Shown here one piece after another: positions 7,115 to 13,589 of a stretch of DNA of 19,109 nt. The DNA comes from JAYZAP01 sp964645285. GTDB lineage: Bacteria; Pseudomonadota; Alphaproteobacteria; JAAXGF01. The position numbers and the translations under genes are program-made. Position 1 is the stretch's first letter; every line of letters begins with the position of its first letter. The DNA is taken from the NCBI GenBank assembly GCA_964645285.1, contig CAZYDR010000072.1, positions 1 through 19,109 of the forward strand. The letters run 5' to 3'. The notes beneath the pieces were generated by a model. That model was not told where the DNA came from and ran no database searches. It saw nothing but the letters and a program-made list of their open reading frames with translations.

Positions 7115-7468
7115 ATGACCGTCAATCGTCGAACGTTTATCTCTGCCACCACTGGTCTGTTGGCTTGGGGCGCATTCGCCCATGCCGGCGAGACGCGGAT
7201 TTTCGAAATCGCGCTTCGTGATGGCAAGATTGTCGATGCCGAGACCACCATCAAGATATCCGAAGGTGACACGGTGGAGCTGCATTGGTCGAGCGACGGC
7301 GAGGTTGAACTCCACCTCCACGGCTACGACATTGAGATCGAGGTCGCGGCCGGCGGGACGGGTGTGATGGCCTTCGAAGCGTACGCCACGGGGCGCTTTC
7401 CCATCGTCGCCCACGGTCACGGCGTCAGCCACGCGCCGTTCGCTTATCTCGAAGTTCACCCCGATTGA
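7115..7468 (+). CDS. Exported cupredoxin-like protein without cysteine (FedA-like)
   Basis: A small protein of 117 residues. The N-terminus MTVNRRTFIS plus a hydrophobic stretch and FAHAG (about residue 24) is a Tat-type signal peptide, implying export of a folded or metal-loaded protein. The mature part is a beta-rich, cupredoxin-like domain with ISEGDTVELHWSSDGEVELHLHGYD and a C-terminal FPIVAHGHGVSHAPFAYLEV. Candidate metal ligands are H67, H69, H100, H102 and H106. There is no cysteine, so it cannot be a classical type-1 blue copper protein. The start ATG 7115 is favoured over ATG 7103 because GGAG lies six bases upstream. Its stop overlaps the next gene's start by one base (TGATG). Similar small proteins accompany the membrane protein encoded next; a metallo-chaperone or redox partner role is inferred. 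Confidence 0.78.
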   Translation: MTVNRRTFISATTGLLAWGAFAHAGETRIFEIALRDGKIVDAETTIKISEGDTVELHWSSDGEVELHLHGYDIEIEVAAGGTGVMAFEAYATGRFPIVAHGHGVSHAPFAYLEVHPD

Positions 7469-8955
7469 TGAAAGTTTTCGCCCTCGTTTTTGTCGCAGCA
7501 CTGACCCTGTCGGCGCCCGCCGAGGCCCACGCCTTCGCCCAGCGCTATGACCTGCCGGTGCCATTGTGGCTCTACCTCACCGGTGCCGGCGCGGCAGTGG
7601 GGCTGTCCTTCGTGGCCCTGGCGGTATTCTTTCGTCATGCCCCCGGCGGGGATGGTGATTATCAGCGGACCAATCTGCTGCAATGGCCGCTTTTCAGGTT
7701 TCTAGCCCACGACCATGTGCTGTTCACCATTCGCCTGATCTTCGTCGGGCTCTATCTGATGGTCATCATCGCCGGCTACGTGGGCAGCCAGGACCAACTA
7801 AGAAATCTGGCGCCAACTCTGGTGTGGGTGATCTGGTGGGTCGGGCTGATGTTTGTCTCGGCCCTGGCCGGCAATTTCTGGGCCTTGATCAACCCGGTCG
7901 ACACCATCGCCCGATGGTCGGGCGCCCTGGTGCGCCTGGTAGTGCCCGAGGCGTGGTTGTCGGGCGGTTACGCCTACCCGAAATGGCTCGGTGTATGGCC
8001 TTCGGTGGTTTTCTTTGGCGCTTTCGCCTGGGCCGAGCTGGTGTGGCCCGGCGGCGGTGTGCCGGCCAACATTTCGGTCATGATCTTCTTCTACTCAGCC
8101 CTGACCTGGGCCGGCATGGTACTGTTCCGCCGCGACGTCTGGCTACAGAACGGCGAGGCGTTCACGGTGGCCTTCAGTCTGGCCGCGCGCTTCGCGCCCT
8201 TGGAGGTGCGGACCGTTGATGGCAAGCTCGAATGGAATGCCCGGCCTTTCGCGGTCGGCCTGCTGACGGACCGGCCGATCCATCCATCGATGGTGGTGTT
8301 CGTCATCCTACTGCTCACCACGGTGACGTTCGACGGTTTCATGGAAACCCCGGCCTGGATGGCTATCCTCGGTTGGGTCAGCGAAGCCATGTGGCTAGGC
8401 CCGATCCTGTTGTGGGTACAAGACCAAGGTATCGGGCTGCTGACCTTCGTCAAGTCGGTGGCCTTGGTGGTCGCCCCGTTGCTGTTTCTCTGTGGGTTTC
8501 TGCTGTTCTCCAAGCTCATGGCCATCGCCGCCGGGACGGCGCCCGGTGAAGCCCGGCGCTCGACCCTGGAGGTCGCCTGCCTGTTCGTGCTTTACCTGAT
8601 TCCCATTGCCGTCGCCTACCACATCGCCCACTACCTGTCGTTCATGCTGCTCGCCGGGCAACTCATCATTCCTCTGGTCTCGGACCCTTTCGGCTACGGC
8701 TGGGATTTGTTCGGAACCGCCGGGTACAGCATGAACATCGCCATCATCAACGCTCGCTTCGTGTGGCTGACGTCGGTCATAACCATCGTCACCGGCCATA
8801 TGATCGCGGTCTATCTGTCCCACCTGGCGGCACTGCGCGTGTTCGACAGCGCGGCCGCCGCCATGCGTAGCCAATACCCCATGCTGGTGCTGATGATCTG
8901 CTATACCATGGTCAGCCTGTGGATCCTGGCCCAACCGGTAGTGGAAGCCGCATGA
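7468..8955 (+). CDS. Polytopic membrane protein of the 'fenitrothion hydrolase' (FedB-like) type
   Basis: 495 residues. A cleavable signal peptide (MKVFALVFVAALTLSAPAEA) is followed by HAFAQRYDLPVPLWLYLTGAG, a segment I associate with proteins annotated as fenitrothion hydrolase or left hypothetical. About ten or eleven hydrophobic helices follow, for example LWLYLTGAGAAVGLSFVALAV, LIFVGLYLMVIIAGYVG, VIWWVGLMFVSALAGNFWALI and ALVVAPLLFLCGFLLFSKLM. Cleavage after AEA would leave histidine as the mature N-terminus. Other helix-embedded histidines occur in AYHIAHYLSFML and VTGHMIAVYLSHL. The ATG overlaps the cupredoxin stop and the stop overlaps the next start (ATGA), so translation is probably coupled. 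No transporter superfamily is recognisable by eye. Its natural function is unknown to me; the hydrolase label, if right, need not reflect its physiological role. Confidence 0.72.
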   Translation: MKVFALVFVAALTLSAPAEAHAFAQRYDLPVPLWLYLTGAGAAVGLSFVALAVFFRHAPGGDGDYQRTNLLQWPLFRFLAHDHVLFTIRLIFVGLYLMVIIAGYVGSQDQLRNLAPTLVWVIWWVGLMFVSALAGNFWALINPVDTIARWSGALVRLVVPEAWLSGGYAYPKWLGVWPSVVFFGAFAWAELVWPGGGVPANISVMIFFYSALTWAGMVLFRRDVWLQNGEAFTVAFSLAARFAPLEVRTVDGKLEWNARPFAVGLLTDRPIHPSMVVFVILLLTTVTFDGFMETPAWMAILGWVSEAMWLGPILLWVQDQGIGLLTFVKSVALVVAPLLFLCGFLLFSKLMAIAAGTAPGEARRSTLEVACLFVLYLIPIAVAYHIAHYLSFMLLAGQLIIPLVSDPFGYGWDLFGTAGYSMNIAIINARFVWLTSVITIVTGHMIAVYLSHLAALRVFDSAAAAMRSQYPMLVLMICYTMVSLWILAQPVVEAA

Positions 8956-9551
8956 TCAAGACGGTCGATTACTACTACTCCCTGCTGTCGCCCTGGACCT
9001 ATCTCGGCAGCCTGCGCCTCGACGCCATCGCCGTGGCCGCCGGCGCCACGATCAATTACCGGCCGGTTGATCTCGGCGAGATTTTTCCCGTCTCCGGCGG
9101 GCTACACCTGGGCGCTCGTGCGCCCCAGCGCCGGATCAACCGCATGAACGAGCTCAAGCGCTGGCGCGATTTCCTCCAGATGCCCCTGACCCTGGAGCCT
9201 AAATATTTCCTTGGCACAAACGATGAGCCGTCGACCTATCTGGTGATCGCCGCCCGGATAAGCGGTATCGACGTCGGACCTCTGACCAACACCATTCTTC
9301 GCGCCGTCTGGGTCGAGGAACGAAACGTCGGCGACCGCGACACCCTGCATGAAATCTGCGCCAATGTGGGCCTCGATGGCGACGCCCTCCTCGCCCGCTC
9401 CGAACAAACCGACATCCCCGAAATCTACGCCACCGACACCAGCAAAGCCATTGAACTCAACGTCTTCGGCGCGCCGACCTACATCTTTGATGGCGAGTTG
9501 TTCTGGGGCCAGGATCGTCTCGATTTTCTCGAGCGGGCGGTCAACAGATGA
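8952..9551 (+). CDS. 2-hydroxychromene-2-carboxylate isomerase-like DsbA/kappa-GST family protein
   Basis: 199 residues with a thioredoxin-like DsbA fold. The N-terminal YYYSLLSPWTYLG segment (residues 7-19) has serine (S13) where DsbA has the catalytic cysteine, as in HCCA isomerase (NahD) and kappa-class GST. The C-terminal NVFGAPTYIFDGELFWGQDR is the usual cis-proline and end motif of this group. An all-helical insertion lies between. Family members isomerise chromene carboxylates with glutathione or act as GSH-dependent transferases; no naphthalene pathway genes are present, so the substrate is unknown. The ATG at 8952 overlaps the preceding stop as ATGA, and SIR2 follows after 4 nt, so it belongs to the operon that starts at 7115. 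Confidence 0.87.
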   Translation: MIKTVDYYYSLLSPWTYLGSLRLDAIAVAAGATINYRPVDLGEIFPVSGGLHLGARAPQRRINRMNELKRWRDFLQMPLTLEPKYFLGTNDEPSTYLVIAARISGIDVGPLTNTILRAVWVEERNVGDRDTLHEICANVGLDGDALLARSEQTDIPEIYATDTSKAIELNVFGAPTYIFDGELFWGQDRLDFLERAVNR

Positions 9552-9555
9552 CCCC

Positions 9556-10302
9556 ATGACCGACGCCGAAACCTTGCGCCGCATGATCGACGAGGCGAGC
9601 AAGGTCGTTGCCTTCACCGGCGCCGGTATAAGCACGGAATCGGGCATCCCGGACTTCCGCAGTCCCGGCGGCATCTGGACCAAGTATCAGCCGATCGATT
9701 TTTCCGACTTCATGGCGTCCGAGGAAATGCGCCGGGAGTCGTGGCGCCGCAAATTCGCGACCTACAACGAAATTGGCGAGGTCGAACCAAACCGGGGCCA
9801 TCGGGCCATTGCCAAGCTCGCCGAGGCCGGCAAAGTGACCAGTGTCGTGACGCAAAACATCGACGGCCTGCACCAGCGTTCCGGGGTCGCGCCCGAGCGG
9901 GTCATCGAACTCCACGGCAACACCACCTACGCGGTTTGTCTCGACTGTCATGAGCGCTACGACCTGGAGCCCATCCGCGTGGCTTTCGAGGCCGACGGCG
10001 CCCTGCCCCTTTGCAACGCCTGCGACGGCATCGTCAAGACGGCGACCATCTCGTTCGGCCAGCAAATGCCCGAAGCCGAGATGCTGCGCGCCGAAGCCGT
10101 GACCCTGGAGTGCGACCTGTTCATCGCCATCGGCTCGTCGCTGCGGGTCTTCCCGGCGGCCGGCTTTCCGGTGGTGGCCAAGCGCAACGGCGCCAAGCTG
10201 GTCATCCTCAATCGGGAGCCCACCGATCTCGACGAACACGCAGATTTGATCATCCATGATGAAATCGGCCCCACCCTTGGCGATGCGATCGGTGTAAATT
10301 AG
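9556..10302 (+). CDS. SIR2-family NAD-dependent protein deacylase
   Basis: 248 residues, the normal length for a bacterial sirtuin. Complete motif set: TGAGISTESGIPDFRS (from residue 21) for NAD binding, TQNIDGLHQRSG (99-110), the catalytic histidine H120 in ELHGN, a zinc site C128-x2-C131 and C153-x2-C156, GSSLRVFPAAGF (193-204) and a terminal NREPTDLDEHAD segment. It removes acyl groups from lysines of cytoplasmic proteins while cleaving NAD. I do not see the Tyr-x-x-Arg pair that marks desuccinylase-type sirtuins, so simple deacetylation is more likely, though this is by eye. ATG 9556 lies 4 nt after the preceding stop. Fourth gene of the operon that starts at 7115. Confidence 0.95.
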   Translation: MTDAETLRRMIDEASKVVAFTGAGISTESGIPDFRSPGGIWTKYQPIDFSDFMASEEMRRESWRRKFATYNEIGEVEPNRGHRAIAKLAEAGKVTSVVTQNIDGLHQRSGVAPERVIELHGNTTYAVCLDCHERYDLEPIRVAFEADGALPLCNACDGIVKTATISFGQQMPEAEMLRAEAVTLECDLFIAIGSSLRVFPAAGFPVVAKRNGAKLVILNREPTDLDEHADLIIHDEIGPTLGDAIGVN

Positions 10303-10325
10303 AGCGTCAAACGGGAGGTAAACGA

Positions 10326-10826
10326 ATGAAATCCGACGAACTCCGCGCCATGCAGGCGCCCTTCAAGGAACAATACAAAGAGGCGCCCGATGCGGCGGTT
10401 ATCACTCTGACCGCCGACGGCACCCTGGGCGACGAAGGCGTCACCTGCTCGGTCGAGACCGGCCGGGCCATGGTCGAGGCCGGCCTTCATCCGGCGACCG
10501 GCGGCGACGGCATGTCCGCCTGTTCCGGCGATATGCTGCTCCAGGCCCTGGCCGCCTGCGCCGGGGTGACCTTGCGCGCCGTGGCCACGGCCCTCGAAAT
10601 TCCCGTGGCCGGCGGTTCGGTCCACGCCGAGGGCGACCTGGATTTTCGCGGCACCCTGGGGGTTGACCGCGACGCCGCCGTGGGTTTCACCAACATCCGC
10701 TTACGCTTCGACCTCGACACCGAAGCCAGCGAAGAACAACTCGCCACCCTCTACAAACTTACTGAGCGTTATTGCGTGGTGTGCCAGACTCTGAACAACG
10801 CGCCGCCCATCACGCTGGAGAGCTAG
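10326..10826 (+). CDS. OsmC/Ohr-family peroxidase
   Basis: 166 residues of the OsmC fold. C78 in LLQALAACAGVTLRA and C150 in LTERYCVVCQTL are at the places of the two thiol-peroxidase cysteines; C153 adds an extra thiol right behind the second. Such proteins reduce organic hydroperoxides using lipoyl or other dithiols in the cytoplasm. A strong GGGAGGT ribosome binding site lies about 5 nt before ATG 10326, 23 nt after the SIR2 stop, so it is likely the last gene of the operon that starts at 7115. Its TAG stop (10824-10826) shares the CTAG palindrome with the stop of the convergent chrA. The presence of OsmC and a GST-like protein suggests a role in reactive electrophile or peroxide handling. 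Confidence 0.9.
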   Translation: MKSDELRAMQAPFKEQYKEAPDAAVITLTADGTLGDEGVTCSVETGRAMVEAGLHPATGGDGMSACSGDMLLQALAACAGVTLRAVATALEIPVAGGSVHAEGDLDFRGTLGVDRDAAVGFTNIRLRFDLDTEASEEQLATLYKLTERYCVVCQTLNNAPPITLES

Positions 10827-12019
10827 ACCGCGCCCATAACGGCGCCGGCGAGGCCGCAGCCAATGACCACCAGCCACGGCGGTGCATTCCATAGGGCGAG
10901 GGCGACAAAGGCAACAATCGCCAGGGCGAAATCGCCAGGGCCGTGTATGGCCCCTGTCCACACCGGATTGTAGAGCGCCGCCAGCAGCAATCCGACCACC
11001 GCCGCGTTGACCCCGGCCATGGCCGACTGGATTCTGCTGTGGCGGCGCAACGCGTCCCAAAATGGCAAGGCGCCGATGACCAGCAGGAACGACGGCAGGA
11101 ACACGGCGACCAGGCACAGTATTCCGGCGGGCCAGCCGGCCAGGCGCGGATCGGCCATGGCCCCGAGATAAGCCGAGAAGGTGAGCAGCGGGCCGGGCAC
11201 CGCCTGGGCCGCGCCATAGCCGGCAAGAAACAGGTCTTTCTCAATCCAGCCCGGCGGCACCACCTCGGCCTGAAGCAGCGGCAGGATGACATGGCCACCG
11301 CCGAACACCAGGGCGCCGGACCGGAACAGGCTGTCGAACAAATCCAGAGCCAGACTGTCGGTCAGACGAGCAACAACCGGCAACGCGGCGATGAGGATGA
11401 AGAACGCCGCCAGAAACAATACCCCGGTACGGCGGCTAACCTTGATGCCGAAAGGTGGCGGCGGTCCGTCACTATTACTGCCAAGTATCAACCAGCCGAG
11501 CACACCGCCCAGGACAATGGCCAGAATCTGCCCTGGTGCGCCCGGCCAGGCCAGCACGGTAATGGCGGCCACCACGGCCAGGGTGATGCGCGGTCGGTCG
11601 GGGCAAAGATGCCGGGCCATGGTCAACACCGCCCGGGCGACAACAGCGACGGCGACGACTTTGAGGCCGCCCAACCAGCCGTTATCGACCGCCCCCGAAA
11701 GGTGGACCATGGCGAAGGCGAACAGCACCATGAGTACCGCCGACGGCACGGTGAAACCGAGCCAGGCGGCAAGAGCGCCGGGCAGGCCGGCCCGGGTCAT
11801 GCCAATGGCAATACCGGTCTGGCTGCTCGACGGGCCGGGCAGGAACTGGCTGAGGGCGAGCAGGTCGCTATAGCCCCGGTCATCGAGCCAGCCGCGCCGG
11901 CCGACGAATTCATCACGAAAATAGCCGAGATGCGCCACCGGCCCGCCAAACGACGTCAGGCCGAGCTTGAGAAAAGCGGCGAAAACTTCACCGGCGGTGC
12001 CTTGATGGTCACGGTTCAT
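10823..12019 (-). CDS. chrA: Chromate transporter ChrA, two-domain form
   Basis: 398 residues of the CHR family (PF02417), the long form with two homologous halves. In the first half: LTSFGGPVAHLGYF (from residue 21) and QFLPGPSSSQTGIAIG (from 58). In the second half: LVFGGGHVILPLLQ and the AAQAVPGPLLTFSAYLGAM segment. About ten to twelve membrane helices. The family exports chromate across the inner membrane, giving resistance; many members lie near no other resistance gene and may move other anions. ATG 12019 has GAAGGTGG about 7 nt upstream and yields the usual short N-terminus before the first signature; an upstream in-frame start at 12058 is less likely. The stop codon overlaps the osmC stop. 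No chrB regulator is visible nearby. Confidence 0.94.
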   Translation of the reverse strand: MNRDHQGTAGEVFAAFLKLGLTSFGGPVAHLGYFRDEFVGRRGWLDDRGYSDLLALSQFLPGPSSSQTGIAIGMTRAGLPGALAAWLGFTVPSAVLMVLFAFAMVHLSGAVDNGWLGGLKVVAVAVVARAVLTMARHLCPDRPRITLAVVAAITVLAWPGAPGQILAIVLGGVLGWLILGSNSDGPPPPFGIKVSRRTGVLFLAAFFILIAALPVVARLTDSLALDLFDSLFRSGALVFGGGHVILPLLQAEVVPPGWIEKDLFLAGYGAAQAVPGPLLTFSAYLGAMADPRLAGWPAGILCLVAVFLPSFLLVIGALPFWDALRRHSRIQSAMAGVNAAVVGLLLAALYNPVWTGAIHGPGDFALAIVAFVALALWNAPPWLVVIGCGLAGAVMGAV

Positions 12020-12070
12020 GGAAACGCCACCTTCGGTTGCCCGCTGCCCGCCAATCATGTTGGGGAGAAA

Positions 12071-12148
12071 TGGGGCGAGTGAGGGGAATTGAACCCCCGA
12101 CCTCTAGATCCACAATCTAGCGCTCTAACCGACTGAGCTACACCCGCC
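12071..12148 (-). tRNA. tRNA-His, anticodon GTG, G-1 and CCA encoded
   Basis: On the minus strand the gene reads G-GCGGGTG-TAGCTCAG from 12148 and ends CACTCGC-C-CCA at 12071. The anticodon arm CTAGAT-TGTGGAT-CTAG gives GTG. The acceptor stem pairs over seven bases, with one G-U. The extra G at position -1 (12148) faces C73, the canonical histidine identity pair. T loop TTCAATT and D arm are normal. CCA is encoded. Confidence 0.97.
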
Positions 12149-12157
12149 GTTGGGGGT

Positions 12158-12187
12158 GATGTAGTCGCTATGATGTGGACTCGTCAA
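12158..12187 (-). promoter_or_regulatory. Possible promoter of tRNA-His
   Basis: On the minus strand TTGACG (12187-12182) is followed, after an 18-nt spacer, by TACATC (12163-12158). The tRNA begins about 9 nt further on. The -35 box matches 5 of 6 consensus bases; the -10 box is weak. Confidence 0.35.
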
Positions 12188-12258
12188 GCGGCATGCTTGC
12201 CGCCATGACACGGACCCCACATACTGCTGCAAGTTTGAAGTGTTGCTGGGGGGAGATC

Positions 12259-13563
12259 ATGGCTGACGAGCTGTTCACCGACGACTTCAAGGATACACCC
12301 TACTGGTGGGATGAGGCGCCCCGCGTGCTGCTGCCGGAGACCGCGCTGCCGGAAACCACCGACGTGGTAATCATCGGTTCGGGCAATGTGGGGCTCAGTT
12401 CGGCGCTGACATTGGCCCGCGGCGGCCGCGACGTGGTGGTCCTGGAGTCCGAAGAGGCCGGCTATGGCGCCAGCACCCGCAACGCCGGCTATGTGGGGCG
12501 CAGTCTGTGGTCGAAATACAGCGCCCTCGAGGCCAAATACGGGGCCCAAAAGGCCATCGATTTCTGCAACGAGACCGTGGCCTCGCACCATCATGTGGTC
12601 AAGCTCATCGAACATGAGCAGATCACCTGTCATTTCAATTACTGCGGCCGTTTCATCGCCGTCCAGACTCAAGCCCAATATGACGCCCTGAAAAAGGATC
12701 TCGAGGCCATGAAGTGCCAGGGTGTCGAAATGGACGGCACCATGGTGTCGCCAAGCCAGGTTCGCGACCAGATCGCCACGGATTACTATCTTGGCGGCAT
12801 GGTTCTCGAAGGCACTGGTTCACTCCACCCCGGCCTGCTGCACAAGGGCCTGATGGAGCGGACCTTAAGCGCCGGCGCTTTAATAATCGACCGTACCCCG
12901 GTGACCGGTGTCGAGAAAGACGGCCAGCGCTTTACCGTGACCACCACCCGGGGCCGCATCAGCACGCGCGACGTGATCGTCGCCACCAACGGCTATACCG
13001 GCCCGCCGACACCCTATTTCCAGCGCCGGCTGGTGACGGTACCCGCCTACATCATCGCCACCGAGCACCTGGGGCGCGAAAAACTCAAGGAACTGCTGCC
13101 CACCGGGCGCACGGTGATCGATTCAAAGATCAACATCTATTTCACCCGGCCGTCGCCCGACGGCGAGCGCCTGCTGTTCGGCAGCCGCACCGGCATGCAA
13201 CAGGACGACCCGCGCATCAAGGCGCGGGAGATTTACGGCGATATGCTCAAGGTCTTCCCCCAACTCGAAGGCACCCGCATCAGCCATAGCTGGAACGGCA
13301 ACATGGGTTTCACCTTCGACAAAATGCCCCACACCGGCCAGCACGAGGGCGTCGAATACGCCACCGGCCTGTGCGGCACCGGCATTCCCATGGGCACCTA
13401 TCTCGGCCACAAGACGGCGCTTCGGGTGCTCGGCGACCCGGAAAGCGCCACCGCCTTCGACGGCCAGCCGTTCCCGACCGCACCGTTCTACACCGGCAAC
13501 GCCTGGTTCCTGCCCCTGTCCATGGCCTGGTACAACCTCAAGGACCGCCTGACCGGCAGTTAG
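12259..13563 (+). CDS. DadA/PuuB-like FAD-dependent amine or amino-acid oxidoreductase
   Basis: 434 residues of the DAO family (PF01266). An N-terminal PYWWDEAPR segment, typical of PuuB/OrdL-like enzymes, precedes the dinucleotide-binding motif VIIGSGNVGLSSALTLARGG (38-57) and the FAD-contacting GYGASTRNAGYVG (68-80). ATNGYTGP lies mid-protein and GLCGTGIPMGTYLG near the C-terminus. It should oxidise a primary or secondary amine or a D/N-substituted amino acid to an imine. The ATG at 12259 has GGGGGGAG directly upstream; a longer frame begins at 12175 but reaches into the tRNA promoter region. The next gene starts 26 nt after the stop, so the two flavoproteins are probably cotranscribed and may act on the same compound. 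Confidence 0.9.
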   Translation: MADELFTDDFKDTPYWWDEAPRVLLPETALPETTDVVIIGSGNVGLSSALTLARGGRDVVVLESEEAGYGASTRNAGYVGRSLWSKYSALEAKYGAQKAIDFCNETVASHHHVVKLIEHEQITCHFNYCGRFIAVQTQAQYDALKKDLEAMKCQGVEMDGTMVSPSQVRDQIATDYYLGGMVLEGTGSLHPGLLHKGLMERTLSAGALIIDRTPVTGVEKDGQRFTVTTTRGRISTRDVIVATNGYTGPPTPYFQRRLVTVPAYIIATEHLGREKLKELLPTGRTVIDSKINIYFTRPSPDGERLLFGSRTGMQQDDPRIKAREIYGDMLKVFPQLEGTRISHSWNGNMGFTFDKMPHTGQHEGVEYATGLCGTGIPMGTYLGHKTALRVLGDPESATAFDGQPFPTAPFYTGNAWFLPLSMAWYNLKDRLTGS

Positions 13564-13589
13564 TGCATTATCTGAAACGGACGAACTTC

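Noticed and set aside
10943..12082. Plus-strand open frame of 379 codons opposite chrA
   Set aside because: The minus strand has full ChrA signatures; the antisense product is Arg/Gln/Gly-rich without any domain.
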